In this document: positions 26,298-37,500 of the stretch, piece after piece
Layout: each line of letters starts with the position of its first letter
Numbering within the stretch: the stretch's first letter is position 1
Assembly (NCBI GenBank): GCA_963824805.1
Contig: CAWGQZ010000085.1
Coordinates: 1-64,000 of the forward strand
Source of the DNA: DATBAT01 sp963824805
Lineage (GTDB): Bacteria; Acidobacteriota; Terriglobia; Terriglobales; Acidobacteriaceae
Direction: 5' to 3'
DNA: 64,000 bases
Position numbers and translations under genes: made by a program
Notes under the pieces: generated by a model
What the model saw: the letters and a program-made list of their open reading frames with translations, nothing else
Told to the model about the DNA's origin: nothing
Databases searched by the model: none

Positions 26298-27255
26298 ATG
26301 AGAATGTCCAATAAACCGCGTCTGCAACCTCAAATCGGGCACGCGAATTGCGGCCGGAGCTGGCCCGCAAGATTGCCTCGTTTATTGGCGCAGCAAGAGA
26401 ATCGGGCAACGGAAATTCCCGGCGTAACGCTCTACCGGCGGACCGCGCCGACCGCGCCCTGCTCCATGACCTACCAGCCGGGCGTGACGGTGATGGCGCA
26501 GGGGCGAAAGCGGGTTGACCTCGGCTCGACCACTTTCATCTACGGCGAGTCGCGATTACCTGCTGACCTCGGTCGATTTGCCGATCGTCAGCCAGGTAAT
26601 CGAAGCCAGTGAAGAAGTGCCCTGCGCTCGCGATGTCGCTCAAGCTCGAGATGCCCGTGGTTCGCGAACTTCTCAGCCGGGAGGAGATTCACGTGGCGGA
26701 AGCGCCAGCCGACAGCCCGGGCATGGCAACCGGCGAGGCCACCGCGGAATTCCTCAGCGCCTGCTGCCGGCTCGTGGACCTGCTCGGACACCCCGCAGGA
26801 CATTCCTTTTCTCAGCGGCCTGATTCAGCGCGAGATCATTTACCGAATTCTTCGCGGGCCGGAGGGGGCGCGCCTTCGCGCGATTGCAACTCTCGGAGAT
26901 CAGAGCCACCGCACCGCAAAAGCCATCGCCTGGATCAGGGCCAACTACGCCAAGCCGCTGCGCGTCGAAGATCTCGCGGAAATCGCCGGCATGGGAGTCT
27001 CCACGCTGCACCATCATTTCCGCGCGCTGACCGCCATGAGCCCGCTGCAATATCAGAAGCAACTGCGCTTGCAGGCCGCGCGCGGCCTGCATGCTCGTCG
27101 ATGGACTGGACGCCGCCAGCGCGGCCTTCGAGGTCGGATACGAAAGCGCCAGCCAATTCAATCGCGAATACAGCCGCTTCTTCGGCCAGCCGCCGATGCG
27201 GGACATTCAGACTCTCCGCTCGCCAGGCGCGGCGCCCATGGAGGCAGTCACTTAG
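26298..27255 (+). pseudogene. AraC-family regulator, several frameshifts
   Basis: The AraC_N domain pieces EIPGVTLYRRTAPTAPCSMT, VTVMAQGRKRVDLGSTTFIY and YLLTSVDLPIVSQVIEASEE lie in different frames, followed by IRANYAKPLRVEDLAEIAGM and STLHHHFRALTAMSPLQYQK, the two helix-turn-helix motifs at the C-terminus, and FEVGYESASQFNREYSRFFG. At least four one-base shifts are needed. The family usually activates an adjacent oxidoreductase in response to an aldehyde or similar, fitting the divergent aldo-keto reductase. Confidence 0.85.
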
Positions 27256-27385
27256 CAAAGCCAGGAGTATGCGCCCGCGAACATAGAATCCCGAGGGTGC
27301 CCCGCAGCAAAGCTTGGACGGGGTGCCCTCAACTCCGGTAGGCTGAGCTTCTTGTCTCTAAATACGGCGTGAAGGAAAATTCAAC

Positions 27386-29251
27386 GTGAGGCACTTCGTT
27401 TGGCTATCGGCTATCGTCATGTTTAATAGTGCACATTCCCCGGCGCAAGCCATCAAGCTCCATGTCGATCTCAGCGATGCTGCTCGAAACATTTTCCACG
27501 AGCGCCTGATCCTACCGGTAAAACCCGGAGCAAATACTTTCGTCTATCCCAAATGGATTCCCGGCAATCACCGTCCCAGCGGCCCCATCGCGAACCTTGT
27601 TGGTATCAAATTCCAGGCAAACGGCACGGATCTAGCCTGGTGGCGCGAGGCGGTGGATATGTATGCCTTTCACGTGGATGCGCCCGCTGGCACGCAGCAA
27701 ATCGAAGTGTCGATGGACACCACCACTTTCAGCGACAGTGCTGGATCGACTGGCGCTGCAACCTCGTCCAATGTGCTTGATCTGAATTGGAACCAGGTGG
27801 TGCTCTATCCGCAGGATGCCAATTCGAACGACGTGCAGTTTTCGGCTTCGGTGCGGCTTCCCTCGGGATGGAAATTCGGCACAGCACTCCCGGTTGCCCG
27901 CACTTCCGGAGACACAGTTGATTTTTCCCCGGTTTCGCTGACGACTCTAGTCGATTCGCCTCTAATTGCGGGCAGCCACTACCGCAAAATTGAGCTGACC
28001 GACGGACACGACGGCCCTTCCCACGTGATCCACATGGTCAGTGAAAGCGAGCAAGGCCTCGCCATCTCAGACGCGGATGTTGCAGCCTATCGCGCACTCG
28101 TGCGTGAGACAGGCGCACTTTTTGGCGCGCGTCATTACCAGCAATATCATTTTCTATACACGCTGAGTGATGAGATCGCCTCGCATGGAGTCGAACATCA
28201 TGAATCAAGCGACAACGCCAGCCCCGAGCACACGCTCACCGATCCCGGCCTGCACCTGCTCCATGCCGACCTGCTTCCTCACGAATTCGTACATTCGTGG
28301 AACGGAAAATATCGCCGCCCGGCCGGACTTGCGACTCGCAACTATCAAGAGCCCATGATCGGCGATCTGTTATGGGTATACGAAGGACTGACAGACTACC
28401 TGGGCGATGTGCTTGCCGCACGGTCGGGTCTGCATTCGCAAGAGGAATTTAGAGAATTGTTGGCCTCAACCGCGGCCATGCTGGATCATCGCAGCGGACG
28501 CACCTGGCGTTCGCTTGAGGACACGGCGCGTTCGGTGCAGATTCTCCGCCTTGCCGGATCGACATGGCAGAACTGGCGGCGTGGCCTCGACTACTACACC
28601 GAGGGCGTATTCATCTGGCTTGAGGTCGATACCAAACTTCGCCAGCTAACTCATGACGAAAAGTCTCTCGACGATTTCTGCCACGCTTTTCATGGTGGAC
28701 CGAGCGGACCGCCAATGGTTGTGTCCTACGAATTCAACGACGTCGTGCGGACCCTGAACGAACTGGCTCCGTTTGATTGGGCTTCTCTGCTGAAGGAGCG
28801 CACCACGGCATTGGCGCCGCACGCCCCGCTTGCCGGCATCAACGCCTCTGGGTGGAAACTGGTCTACACCGACAAGCCCAACTTACTCATTCAAGCCAGC
28901 GAAAAGGAACGGAACTCCTTGAATGCCTTCTACTCGCTGGGATTCTCAATAACTAAAGACGGATTGTTGGAAGATGTGATCCCAGGTTCGCCCGCTTACG
29001 CCGCTGGCGTTGGCCCCGGCATGAAACTGGTGGCGGTGAACGGGCGGCGCTGGTCGAAGGAAGTGCTGCGTGAGGCGCTGCGTGCCACCAAGTCCACCGG
29101 CACTCCGCTGGAACTCCTGCTCGAAAACCGTGACTTTTTCAAAACATATTCGATCAACTATCACGGAGGCGAACAGTACCCGCATCTCGAGCGCGCGGAG
29201 GGAGATGATCTCCTGGGTAGGATAAGCGCGCCGCGGGCTGGCAGTAAGTAG
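27386..29251 (+). CDS. M61 family metallopeptidase with PDZ domain
   Basis: The 621-aa product is an M61 glycyl-aminopeptidase-like zinc peptidase. After a short signal peptide comes the M61 N-terminal beta domain (FVYPKWIPGNHRPSGPIANL is its hallmark), then the catalytic domain with HEFVH at ~299-303 (HExxH) and the third ligand Glu at ~333 in VYEGLTDYLG. A C-terminal PDZ domain (residues ~510-600, PGSPAYAAGVGPGMKLVAVN) probably binds protein ends. Predicted periplasmic. It stands alone and a parS-like palindrome follows the stop. The function in acidobacteria is unknown. Confidence 0.9.
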   Translation: MRHFVWLSAIVMFNSAHSPAQAIKLHVDLSDAARNIFHERLILPVKPGANTFVYPKWIPGNHRPSGPIANLVGIKFQANGTDLAWWREAVDMYAFHVDAPAGTQQIEVSMDTTTFSDSAGSTGAATSSNVLDLNWNQVVLYPQDANSNDVQFSASVRLPSGWKFGTALPVARTSGDTVDFSPVSLTTLVDSPLIAGSHYRKIELTDGHDGPSHVIHMVSESEQGLAISDADVAAYRALVRETGALFGARHYQQYHFLYTLSDEIASHGVEHHESSDNASPEHTLTDPGLHLLHADLLPHEFVHSWNGKYRRPAGLATRNYQEPMIGDLLWVYEGLTDYLGDVLAARSGLHSQEEFRELLASTAAMLDHRSGRTWRSLEDTARSVQILRLAGSTWQNWRRGLDYYTEGVFIWLEVDTKLRQLTHDEKSLDDFCHAFHGGPSGPPMVVSYEFNDVVRTLNELAPFDWASLLKERTTALAPHAPLAGINASGWKLVYTDKPNLLIQASEKERNSLNAFYSLGFSITKDGLLEDVIPGSPAYAAGVGPGMKLVAVNGRRWSKEVLREALRATKSTGTPLELLLENRDFFKTYSINYHGGEQYPHLERAEGDDLLGRISAPRAGSK

Positions 29252-29272
29252 CTCGATCTCTTTTTGCAGAAG

Positions 29273-29288
29273 TGTTCCGCGTGGAACA
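29273..29288. promoter_or_regulatory. parS-like palindrome
   Basis: TGTTCCGCGTGGAACA differs at one base from the perfect ParB-binding palindrome TGTTCCACGTGGAACA. ParB binds such sites and loads CTP-clamped rings for chromosome segregation. It is intergenic, 22 bases after the M61 stop codon. A second related site is at 59052. Confidence 0.55.
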
Positions 29289-29580
29289 TTTGACTTCCAT
29301 TTTTGGTAGGAAAAGTTCCGGGCATGTGATTGGTAGAAGGGAGTTGTGGCCACACACGTAACAAAAAGAACAAATCGCAAATGTTACAGTCGTTTAAATG
29401 CAGTTTCAGGGGCTCATTCCCAATTTTGGGAATGCGTTTTCGACTGCAGGCGGAGGCGGTCCCTTCGCAAATGCGCTCGACTCGAGACACCCGAAGGCTC
29501 GAGGAGACCAGTCCTTTGAAGGATCGAGCATATTCTATTAGGACGTGATACACTTTCGGGCCTCTTAGTAGTTGTTCGTT
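29289..29580. other. Intergenic stretch without clear gene
   Basis: Open frames on the minus strand (29154-29553) include the parS-like site and have no start signals. No hairpin or promoter was recognised with confidence; the promoter of the serine protease gene should be here. Confidence 0.4.
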
Positions 29581-31323
29581 ATGTGGTCCTGTCTTCCGTT
29601 GTCAAAGTTGATCAAGCCGAGACATTTAGTTTGTCTCATTGTGACCGCGTTTGCCGGCTGCGGCGGCGGAAGTCATCCTCCAGTCATCATCACACCTCCC
29701 GCAGTTCGGCCTGCGGTATTAGTCAGTCCGCTCACGGCTACGGTGCCAATATCAACCAATGAGCTTTTCTCTGCCTTCGTTACCCACTCCAGCAGCAATA
29801 TAGTGAAATGGAGTGTTTCCGCCGGTACCGTGGATGACATCGGGTTCTATGTTGCACCGGACAGCGTTCCCAGTGGTGGGACTGCAACGATCAGCGCAAC
29901 CCTGGCCAGCGATCCATCGGTCAAGGGATCGGCTGTCGTAACCATCACGACGAAACCGGTAACCCTAACGGTTTCCCCTGCGACAGCGACTGTAAAGGCT
30001 GGCTTCGCCACATACTTCGCTCCAAATATCACCGGGACAAGCAACCTAGAAGTCTTGTGGTCACTGAATGATCCTGGCGACGGTAGGTATCCGGGATCTA
30101 TATCCGGCGGGGTCTATTGGGCGCCTTCTCCAGTTCTGTTGCCTCGCACTTATTCGATCACAGCTACATCTGCTGCCGACCCTTCGAAAACTGCTTCAGT
30201 TCAGGTAAGCGTCATCCCGCTGGAAAACCAAGCGGCCCAGACGTTTCCTATCGAACTGGGAGCTTCCGGGCTCAACAGCAAGTCGATAGATTGCTGTAGC
30301 GGCACCCTGGGTTCGCTGCTGGCCGATCAAAAAGGAAAGCAATACATACTGAGTAACAGTCACGTGGCGGCCCGGATGGGAAGTGCGATGCCGGGAGAAG
30401 CCATCATTCACCCTGGGTTCGTCGATACGGAATGTGATTTCACCGTCCCAAAAGAAGTGGCAAAGTTTACGGCGGCGGGAGGTATTTCGTCTAATGTAGA
30501 CGCTGCCATCAGCGAAGTAGTTGCAGGAGCGGTTGACCCGAAGGGCGGGATCATTGGGCTTGGAGGTGTCAAAGCAGACGGAAACTATCTAGTAGCACCG
30601 CCAGCGACTACCATTGCAACCGCCACAATCGGCATGCGGGCAGCCAAGAGCGGACGGACAACCGGACTCACCTGCGGCACCGTAGAAGCGGTCAATGCAT
30701 CGATTCAGGTCGACGTGCCTGCGGAATGTGGTATCCCGGCCGCCACGTCGATTTTGTACCAGGGACAGATCGTACTTGACGGGCTGACGCGGCCGGGGGA
30801 CTCGGGTTCATTGATTGTGGAAGCAGCGACAGCGCGACCACTGGCGCTGGTGACCTCAGGTTCTAGCGACGGCCGGTTTACCGGAGCAAATCCCGTGGGC
30901 GACGTCATCCAAGCGCTGAACCAGGCCGCCAACCTAAAACTCAGTTTTGTCGGCGGAGGCGAGCACAACGTGAGTTGTACGGCTGCTACAGGCGCAGCGC
31001 GGCCGGCAGTTCATCAACAATCGGCTTCATCAGAAATCCTTTTGCCGGAACACGAAGTCGAACGGGCGATGGCGTTGCAATTCAAATATGAGAACGAGAT
31101 ATTGCAAAATCCTGGCGTGCTGGGAGTGGCGGTTGGCCGAGAGGAAGCAAACCCCGGGAAAGTTGCCCTTGTGGTATTTGTCGAACGCGAAGGGAAACCA
31201 CCTTTGTTACCAAAAACACTTGGCGGCTTGAGCGTCCGGATGATTCCGACCGGACACTTCGGGCCCGGAGTGTTGCCTGGACGAAGAGCACGGAGTTCCT
31301 GCCATCCATCTGCTGCAAATTGA
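29581..31323 (+). CDS. Trypsin-like serine protease lipoprotein with Ig-like repeats
   Basis: The 580-aa product starts with a lipobox (VCLIVTAFAGC), so it is probably anchored to a membrane. Two bacterial Ig-like domains follow (residues ~40-130 and ~135-215; ATISATLASDPSVKGSAVVT, LTVSPATATVKAGFATYF). The S1-type protease core has the triad: His261 in LSNSHVAAR, Asp307 in SNVDAAISE and Ser408 in RPGDSGSLIV. A C-terminal domain with NPGVLGVAVGREE resembles extension domains of NAL1-like bacterial proteases. The last ~20 residues (GHFGPGVLPGR...) are repeated in part at 40173. ATG 29581 was chosen; a TTG lies nine bases upstream. Confidence 0.8.
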   Translation: MWSCLPLSKLIKPRHLVCLIVTAFAGCGGGSHPPVIITPPAVRPAVLVSPLTATVPISTNELFSAFVTHSSSNIVKWSVSAGTVDDIGFYVAPDSVPSGGTATISATLASDPSVKGSAVVTITTKPVTLTVSPATATVKAGFATYFAPNITGTSNLEVLWSLNDPGDGRYPGSISGGVYWAPSPVLLPRTYSITATSAADPSKTASVQVSVIPLENQAAQTFPIELGASGLNSKSIDCCSGTLGSLLADQKGKQYILSNSHVAARMGSAMPGEAIIHPGFVDTECDFTVPKEVAKFTAAGGISSNVDAAISEVVAGAVDPKGGIIGLGGVKADGNYLVAPPATTIATATIGMRAAKSGRTTGLTCGTVEAVNASIQVDVPAECGIPAATSILYQGQIVLDGLTRPGDSGSLIVEAATARPLALVTSGSSDGRFTGANPVGDVIQALNQAANLKLSFVGGGEHNVSCTAATGAARPAVHQQSASSEILLPEHEVERAMALQFKYENEILQNPGVLGVAVGREEANPGKVALVVFVEREGKPPLLPKTLGGLSVRMIPTGHFGPGVLPGRRARSSCHPSAAN

Positions 31324-31325
31324 AG
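31249..31325. repeat. Protease-tail segment, copy A
   Basis: The end of the protease gene, starting ACCGGACACTTCGGGCCCGG, shares about 80% of bases over ~65 positions with intergenic sequence at 40173-40250. In both, the segment encodes FGPGVLPG followed by SSCH. Copy A is in frame with the protease gene. Confidence 0.6.
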
Positions 31326-31537
31326 GCAGGGGTGTACCACAAAGGGGTGAGCCGCAGGGATCGAAAGGGTTCAGTCTCGCTCGCATCGTCCCATACGCCT
31401 GGTACACCGCGTTTGCGTATGGGTTTACGCTCGGATCGATTTTCTGATACCCATAAGTGGACGAAGAGCCGGAGACAGACGGGACGTTTCCAATTTTACA
31501 AAAATGATTGATGGGCCTACCATCGCTCCGCCATCTT

Positions 31538-32255
31538 CTACCTCCTCCCAAACACCTCCCTCAACAAAGCCGTGGTTTGCGCCGCCGGGTCCTTCCTGAT
31601 CTTCTTCTCTTCGTTACCCAGCATCAGGAACAATCCGTCGAGGGTTTTTCCTACCACGTACTGGTTCAGATCAAACTGGCCGCGCAACGCGCTGGCGCCC
31701 GGAGCGGTGGCGAGCAGGCGGTTGTACTGTTGCACCACCCCCACGCGCTGCATGGCGCGATCTACGATCGGCGAGAATGCGGCCGTTAGGTCCGCGGTGC
31801 TTGAGTTTTTGAAGTATTCGGTTGCGGCCGTGTCGTTGCCGGTCAGGATGCGACGAGCGTCGGCGAAGGTCATCTTCTTAACAGCGGCGATAAAGATTGC
31901 TTTGGCTTGCGGGGTAGCTTGCTCGGCGGCGCGGTTCATGCCCACTTCCAATTCGTCCACTTGCTGTCCCATACCGAACATGCGCATGCCTCGGCCAAGA
32001 GTCTGAAAGTTTTGGCGGCAACAGAATTTTGATGGCTTCATTTTTCAGAAAGCCGTCGGGCTTGCCGGTGAGGGCGACTGCTTTGCCGGTACTTACTTGC
32101 AAAGCTTGTTTCAGGCCCGCGATGATTTTGTCATTGCTCAGTCCTGCGGTGGTGTGCTGGTTTAATGCCTCATCCGCCTTCTTCAGTATGTCGCCGAGTT
32201 GGGCTTGGGCCAGGACTGATACCAGCAGCACGGCTGTCAGGATGGTGGGTCGCAT
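31538..32255 (-). pseudogene. Exported DUF4197 protein, one frameshift
   Basis: DUF4197 proteins are ~240-aa periplasmic helical proteins of unknown function. The N-terminus has a signal peptide (RPTILTAVLLVSVLAQAQ), then GDILKKADEALNQHTTAGLS and NDKIIAGLKQALQVSTGKAV. The frame breaks near 32016, where CTTTCAG should read CTTCAG (one extra T), and resumes with TLGRGMRMFGMGQQVDELEV, FKNSSTADLTAAFSPIVDRA and LDGLFLMLGNEEKKIRKDP. Everything else matches the full family length, so a sequence error is likely. The gene is alone on its strand. Confidence 0.8.
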
Positions 32256-32430
32256 AGTCTCTCTTTGTTTTGAAATTGGGGTTTGCAAGGTAAGTCTACT
32301 CTTCATTGCTCGGCCGATTCGTTTGTTCCCGGCGACTGTATCTCTGTTTCGGCTGTCGAACAGGAGTGTCCGCCCTACATCTGCGGACGCTATACTTCCT
32401 GAACGGTGAACGAGCGGCTGCGGAGGGAAG

Positions 32431-33015
32431 ATGGGTAAGGGACGACTCGAGGCATTCAGCGACGGGGTGATCGCCATCATTATCACCATCATGGTGCTGG
32501 AGATGAAAGTGCCCCATGGGAGCGGCCTGGAAGATTTGCGTCCCCTGCTGCCGGTGTTTCTCAGCTACGTCTTGAGTTTCGTCTACGTCGGCATCTACTG
32601 GAACAACCACCATCACATGTTGCATGCCTGCAAGACCGTTACGGGAGCGGTGCTGTGGGCCAATCTGCACTTGTTGTTCTGGCTCTCATTGTTTCCCTTC
32701 ACAACCGGATGGATGGGAGAAAACCATTTCACCCCGCTGCCCACTGTGCTCTACGGCGTGGTGCTGTTGATGGCGGCAATCGCGTACTACCTGTTGCAAC
32801 AGGCGATCATCCGGGCGCAGGGGCCGGATTCGATCCTGAAAAAAGCGGTCGGTCGCGATTGGAAGGGCAAGCTATCGCCGGTGCTGTACCTGGTGGCAAT
32901 CATTGCCACCCTGCGTTCCGCGTGGATCGCTCAAGCAGTGTTTGTGGCGGCCGCGCTGATCTGGCTGATCCCTGACCGGCGTATTGAAAATGTGCTGCCA
33001 CGCCACGGTGGGTAA
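32431..33015 (+). CDS. TMEM175-like potassium channel (DUF1211)
   Basis: The 194-aa product starts with the family signature LEAFSDGVIAIIITIMVLEM, in which the FSD motif lines the pore of bacterial TMEM175 potassium channels. Six hydrophobic segments are visible (~10-27, 40-58, 70-90, 98-120, 145-165, 168-182), including an NNHHHMLHAC region between helices 2 and 3. A Shine-Dalgarno GGAGGG lies four bases before the ATG. It should be an inner membrane tetramer conducting K+. It is not in an operon with its neighbours. Confidence 0.88.
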   Translation: MGKGRLEAFSDGVIAIIITIMVLEMKVPHGSGLEDLRPLLPVFLSYVLSFVYVGIYWNNHHHMLHACKTVTGAVLWANLHLLFWLSLFPFTTGWMGENHFTPLPTVLYGVVLLMAAIAYYLLQQAIIRAQGPDSILKKAVGRDWKGKLSPVLYLVAIIATLRSAWIAQAVFVAAALIWLIPDRRIENVLPRHGG

Positions 33016-33089
33016 GGCTGACAAATCTGATCCTCTCTGGGGGCCCGGCATCGAAGATTTTGTGTGAGTTGACGCCCGCTTTGGCAACG

Positions 33090-33464
33090 CTATTCGCGGT
33101 TGATCATGAAGGTGGACATCTGTTCCAGAAATGTTTTCAGGGCCTGTTCTGCGTCAATGGGCAGTGCGACTTCGGTGAAGGCTTTGTCCATGAGCCGCAT
33201 CCAGCGATTCCGGGCAGCTTGAGTAATCTGGAAAGGAAAGTGCCTCGCCCGCAAACGGGGATGGCCACGCTGTTCGATGTAGCGCTGCGGGCCTCCAAAG
33301 CGGTAGATCAGAAAGTCGCGCAGCCGTTGCTCGGCGCCATCGCGATCGTCCTTGGGATACATCGGCCCGAGGATATCGTCGTCATACACCTGGCGATAAA
33401 AAGCGGCGACGAGCCTCGCAAAGCCATCTTCGCCAATGAGAGAAAAAATACGGTCTTCATTCAT
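33090..33464 (-). CDS. glbO: Group II truncated hemoglobin
   Basis: The 124-aa product is a trHbO-type globin. Expected features are FARLVAAFYRQVYDDDILGP around B10, the group II GGPQRYIEQRGHPRLRARH stretch with the proximal His in H-RARHFPF, and QITQAARNRWMRLMDKA with the conserved Trp at G8. Group II truncated globins bind O2 or NO with high affinity in the cytoplasm and may protect against nitrosative stress. It is a single gene on its strand, with no obvious partner. Confidence 0.88.
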   Translation of the reverse strand: MNEDRIFSLIGEDGFARLVAAFYRQVYDDDILGPMYPKDDRDGAEQRLRDFLIYRFGGPQRYIEQRGHPRLRARHFPFQITQAARNRWMRLMDKAFTEVALPIDAEQALKTFLEQMSTFMINRE

Positions 33465-33743
33465 GAAAAAATCTCCGCTAGTTTATCGTGGCCTCCCAGG
33501 CGCTGATGGCGCGACCAGCATGGCTGGAAAAAACCACATTTCCTCGGGTGAACACTGTAGGCGCGAATACAGCAGGACATCGTACGGATACGCAATGCTC
33601 TGGCTCCCACGACCGAAGCGGACAATGACCAAGGTTCCCAAAAAACGATTTTGAAAGTTTCCTTCAACTTATAAAATGTCTCTAGTCGCGAATCGGCAGA
33701 GGCGTGACGAGTCAACACCAAATCCTGGGGCCCGGGATACCTA

Positions 33744-34493
33744 ATGCTGCGACATTCTTCTCTTTTTGAATTCAAGCACGGCGATCATGCCTGCATTTTT
33801 TACCGCTCAGAAGACAAGCTGCTGGAACTGCTCACTCCTTATTTTGCGGAAGGACTGCGCAAAGGGGAATGCTGTTTCGGCGTGCAAAGAAGCCGCACCA
33901 TCAAGCGGCTGTTTAACGACCTCCGCTTTCTGGGGATTGAGCCGGATGATGAGATGGAGCGCGGTGCGCTGGTGATGCATACAGACGATACAGGATATCT
34001 CACCAACGGCAAATTCGAGCCGGACCGCATGATGGAGATGCTGCTGAACACCATTAGTGATTGTGTGAAGCGGGGGTTCAGCGGCTTCCGCAGTGCCGGA
34101 GATCTATCCTGGGCGGCTCGGGGAAGGCAGGATTGCAACCAAGTGATAGGCTATGAGCAGATGGTGGAGAAGTCGTATCCGGGAAAGCCCGCGCTTGGAT
34201 TCTGCCAATACCATGTCACCGATTTTCCCCCAGATGTTCTGGAATCAGTGCTGGCGGCCCACAAGATGCACCTGTTGGAACCGGAAAAGTCTGTCCATAC
34301 CAGCCTCTCTCTGGGTTTCAACGACCACGTTGCTGAAATCGTCGCCGACCCGTCGATTCCCAAGCCTACTTTCAATTATGTGGTGCAGCACCGGTATTCC
34401 AGAGACGTGGTCGACTGGGGAACAGAACCTAATTTTCAAGCTGCGAATAGGCAAATCGAAGAATATGTCACGGCCTCCAGTCGAGTGAACTAG
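33744..34493 (+). CDS. MEDS domain sensory protein
   Basis: The 249-aa product is a MEDS (methanogen/methylotroph DcmR sensory) domain: it opens HGDHACIFYRSEDKLLELLT, has PYFAEGLRKGECCFG, a central GYEQMVEK and LGFCQYHVTDFPPDVLE. The domain is thought to sense a small molecule, often in front of kinases or regulators; here it stands without an output domain except for a short C-terminal tail. The Cys-rich entry (HACIFY, GECCFG) is typical. No neighbour explains its role. Confidence 0.82.
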   Translation: MLRHSSLFEFKHGDHACIFYRSEDKLLELLTPYFAEGLRKGECCFGVQRSRTIKRLFNDLRFLGIEPDDEMERGALVMHTDDTGYLTNGKFEPDRMMEMLLNTISDCVKRGFSGFRSAGDLSWAARGRQDCNQVIGYEQMVEKSYPGKPALGFCQYHVTDFPPDVLESVLAAHKMHLLEPEKSVHTSLSLGFNDHVAEIVADPSIPKPTFNYVVQHRYSRDVVDWGTEPNFQAANRQIEEYVTASSRVN

Positions 34494-34558
34494 ATCACGA
34501 TCTTTTTGCGCCGATGAGGTTCTGCTCGCCGTTGCTATAGATCCTAGGTGAGTCCGTT

Positions 34559-37500
34559 TCAAAACTCTATTCTGCCCGAGATCTGCATGACACGCTTATC
34601 GGTAAGCGTGTTTCCGGCTAGTCCGAAGGTGCTGGGGTTGTCAAGGTTAACGCTGACCGAGTGCGGATCAAAGCGCACGCTGTTGGTGACGTTAAATACT
34701 TCCCAGCGGAATTGCAGTTTAGCGCGCTCGTAAATCTGGAATGATTTGTCGAGGCCGGCATCCCAGGTGTAGTAACCGTCGCCTCGCAATGGGTTACGAT
34801 TTCCCGATTCCCCGGGATAGGCTTGGCGAAAGCTGGCGTAAACCGCGGCCGGATCGGCGAACATCTGCTGGCCTTCGCCGCGCTTGACCGCAGCCGATGG
34901 AATAGGCCCGGTTTGCGTGGCGAAGCCTTCAATGTCCCAGTTGGTTGGCCAACGCGAACCGTTGTCGACCGCGTAGGGCAGACCGCTGGTCCAGCGGACG
35001 ATTCCCGTCAGCCCCCAATTTCCCAGAATGCCGTTCTCAAGCCGTCCCGCGTTGGCGAGAAAGCGCTTCCCGTGGCCGACCGGCAGGTCCCACACCCAGT
35101 TGGCATTGATCTGGTGAGTCATGTCGAAATCGGAAAGGCCGCGCAATTGTCCAGGCACCCAACTATTGATGATCTGCGCGTTGTTGTTGCCACCGGAGGT
35201 AGCAAGCCGCTCGGCTTGTGAGGTCCAGTCAATCGACTTGGAGAAGGTGTAATTGAAATCGGCTTGCAGCCCTCCCCGGAAGCGCTGCCGCAGGGCTACT
35301 TCGAGCGCATGATAGTAAGACTGCCCGATGGAACGCCAGGCATAGAGCGCCGAATACTGGTCATGGTAGTAGCGATAGGCGGGGTAGGTGTGATCGCCCG
35401 ACGTTGATGCCGGCGCCGCTCTGCGAGTCAGGTAGATCCAACTGAAACAGGGCGTAGGTTTCATTGCCAAGATTCTGGTTGATCAACTCGTAGACATTTT
35501 GCGTCGCCGAAAGCGGACCGAAGCCAATGTCTGCACCGTCGAGTGCCCCAAACTGCTGCTCCCAATAGTCGGCGTTGGGCACTGCTGATACGTCGGTTCC
35601 GGCGTAGGCAAGCTTGGAAAGCTCGGTTGCCGCTGCGAAGTAATCCGTGCCGGCGGCGTGGATGTCGAGCGGCATGGCCACATCGTGCTGCGACATCAGC
35701 CGATGAGCGAGACGCCCCACATAGGACAACTCAAGTGACGTCGACGGACTCAGCTCGCGCGAAAGGGAGAAGTCAATCAAATGCGAATAAGGAGTCTTGA
35801 TTTTGCTGTCGATGCCCCAACTGATGGCGAACAGCGAGGGATCCGGCGTGGCCGGGAACCCGCCCGGCGGCGCTGCCGGCAGCAAGCCGTCAGGAATGGA
35901 TGTAATTCCGGTAAACCGCGGCGCCGTGGCAACCGTAAGAAAGCCCGGTGGGTTCGACACGTTGCTGGAAAGTCCGAATGACCCAGAGGTGTCGAACGAG
36001 TTGACCACGCCCGCCCCGAAGTGATCGTAGGTCATCGCGTAGCCCGCACGAACCGAACTCTTCCCTGCACCACCCAAGTAGTTTGCCCAGGATTCCTTCA
36101 TTGAAATCCGGCGACCAGACGATGGCCAGGCGCGGGGAGAAGTCTGCTTTGTCGGGCTGCCAGAAATCCGGCCTGCCGTTGGCCCGGCCATTCAAATCGA
36201 AAGAAAGGGTGCCGAGGCTACTGGCAGAACCACCGGTCAAGCCTTGCTGCGCACTGGCGTTGAAGAAGTCGGTAAGCGCATAGGGCTGGCAACTGTTGCC
36301 GCTTATGACGCAGGGTCCAACCTGATTGCCGTTTATCTCAGATGGCGTTTGCAGGTAGGAATATCGCAATCCCAGAGTTACGGTGAGATTATTCCGAAGT
36401 TTCCAGGTGTCCTGTCCGTAGAAATCGTACTCATGCCAGCGATATTCACGACCCACTGGGGCGCCGAGCGCGATGGGATTTCCTGTATGGTCGTAATTGT
36501 AGATCGCGTCGCCCTCATCGACGATGCCAACCACATCCATCAAGGCACTGTCATAGTTATAACCATAGGCATCGCCAACCGCGGGATACCCATAAATCGC
36601 AGGATCGAAATCCTGGCCGGTTCCGGCAATAGCGGAAGAAGGCCCCAGCCATCCGGTATTGATGGAGGCGCTGGGGAAAGAGTTACTGGTGCTGGAGCGT
36701 GCATCGCCGATGATGCGAATGCTGGTGCCGAACTGGAAACTATGCGAGCCCTTGGTCCAGGCGAGGTCATCGACAAGATTATGCACCGGAATGTGAACGC
36801 TTGAGGTGCGGGAGAAAGCCTGGGGAGAATCCAGCCCCTGCAGGCCTACGCTCGATTCGTTGGAGGTTCCCGCGCTGGTCGCACTCTGACGAGTAAAGCC
36901 CCAGCGGAAATTGTTGACCAGATTCTGGCGCAGTACGGTCGTATACCCGAGGGCAAAGCCTTTGCTGTTGGTAACCGTCCGCGAGGAGGCGGGCTGTCCG
37001 GGAAACTGCGGACTTCCGGGTTCGGAATCTCCCATCAAATTTCCGCGCCAGAACAGGGTGTGGTTGTGGCTTACGTTCCAATCGAGGCGGGCGATGTAGG
37101 TATTGTAGGTACGTTTTTCTGAACTGCTGAAGCGGAAGCCTTCCGTATTCAGACCGTCACCGCTCAAGGGGTCGTTGGCCGCGGGGTAGGTGTTGAACAT
37201 GTCCAGCATCGCTTGATTGACGCCGATAGAATTCGGGTCCATCCCCTTAATCTGATCGGGCGTGAGCGTCACCGTATTACCGTCGACATCGACGTATTGC
37301 ACGATACCCTGGCGCAGAGACACGGTGGGGACCAGCCGTTCGTTAACCACACCTTCGCTGTCGCGCCGCCCTTCGAAATTGGTGAAGAAAAAGACCTTGT
37401 CTTTGCGAATCGGCCCGCCCAGTGATGCACCGAAGATGTTCCGGATCAACGGCAACTGCTTGTTAGGCTCGCCGCTGGCCAACTGGGTTTGCTTGTTGAA

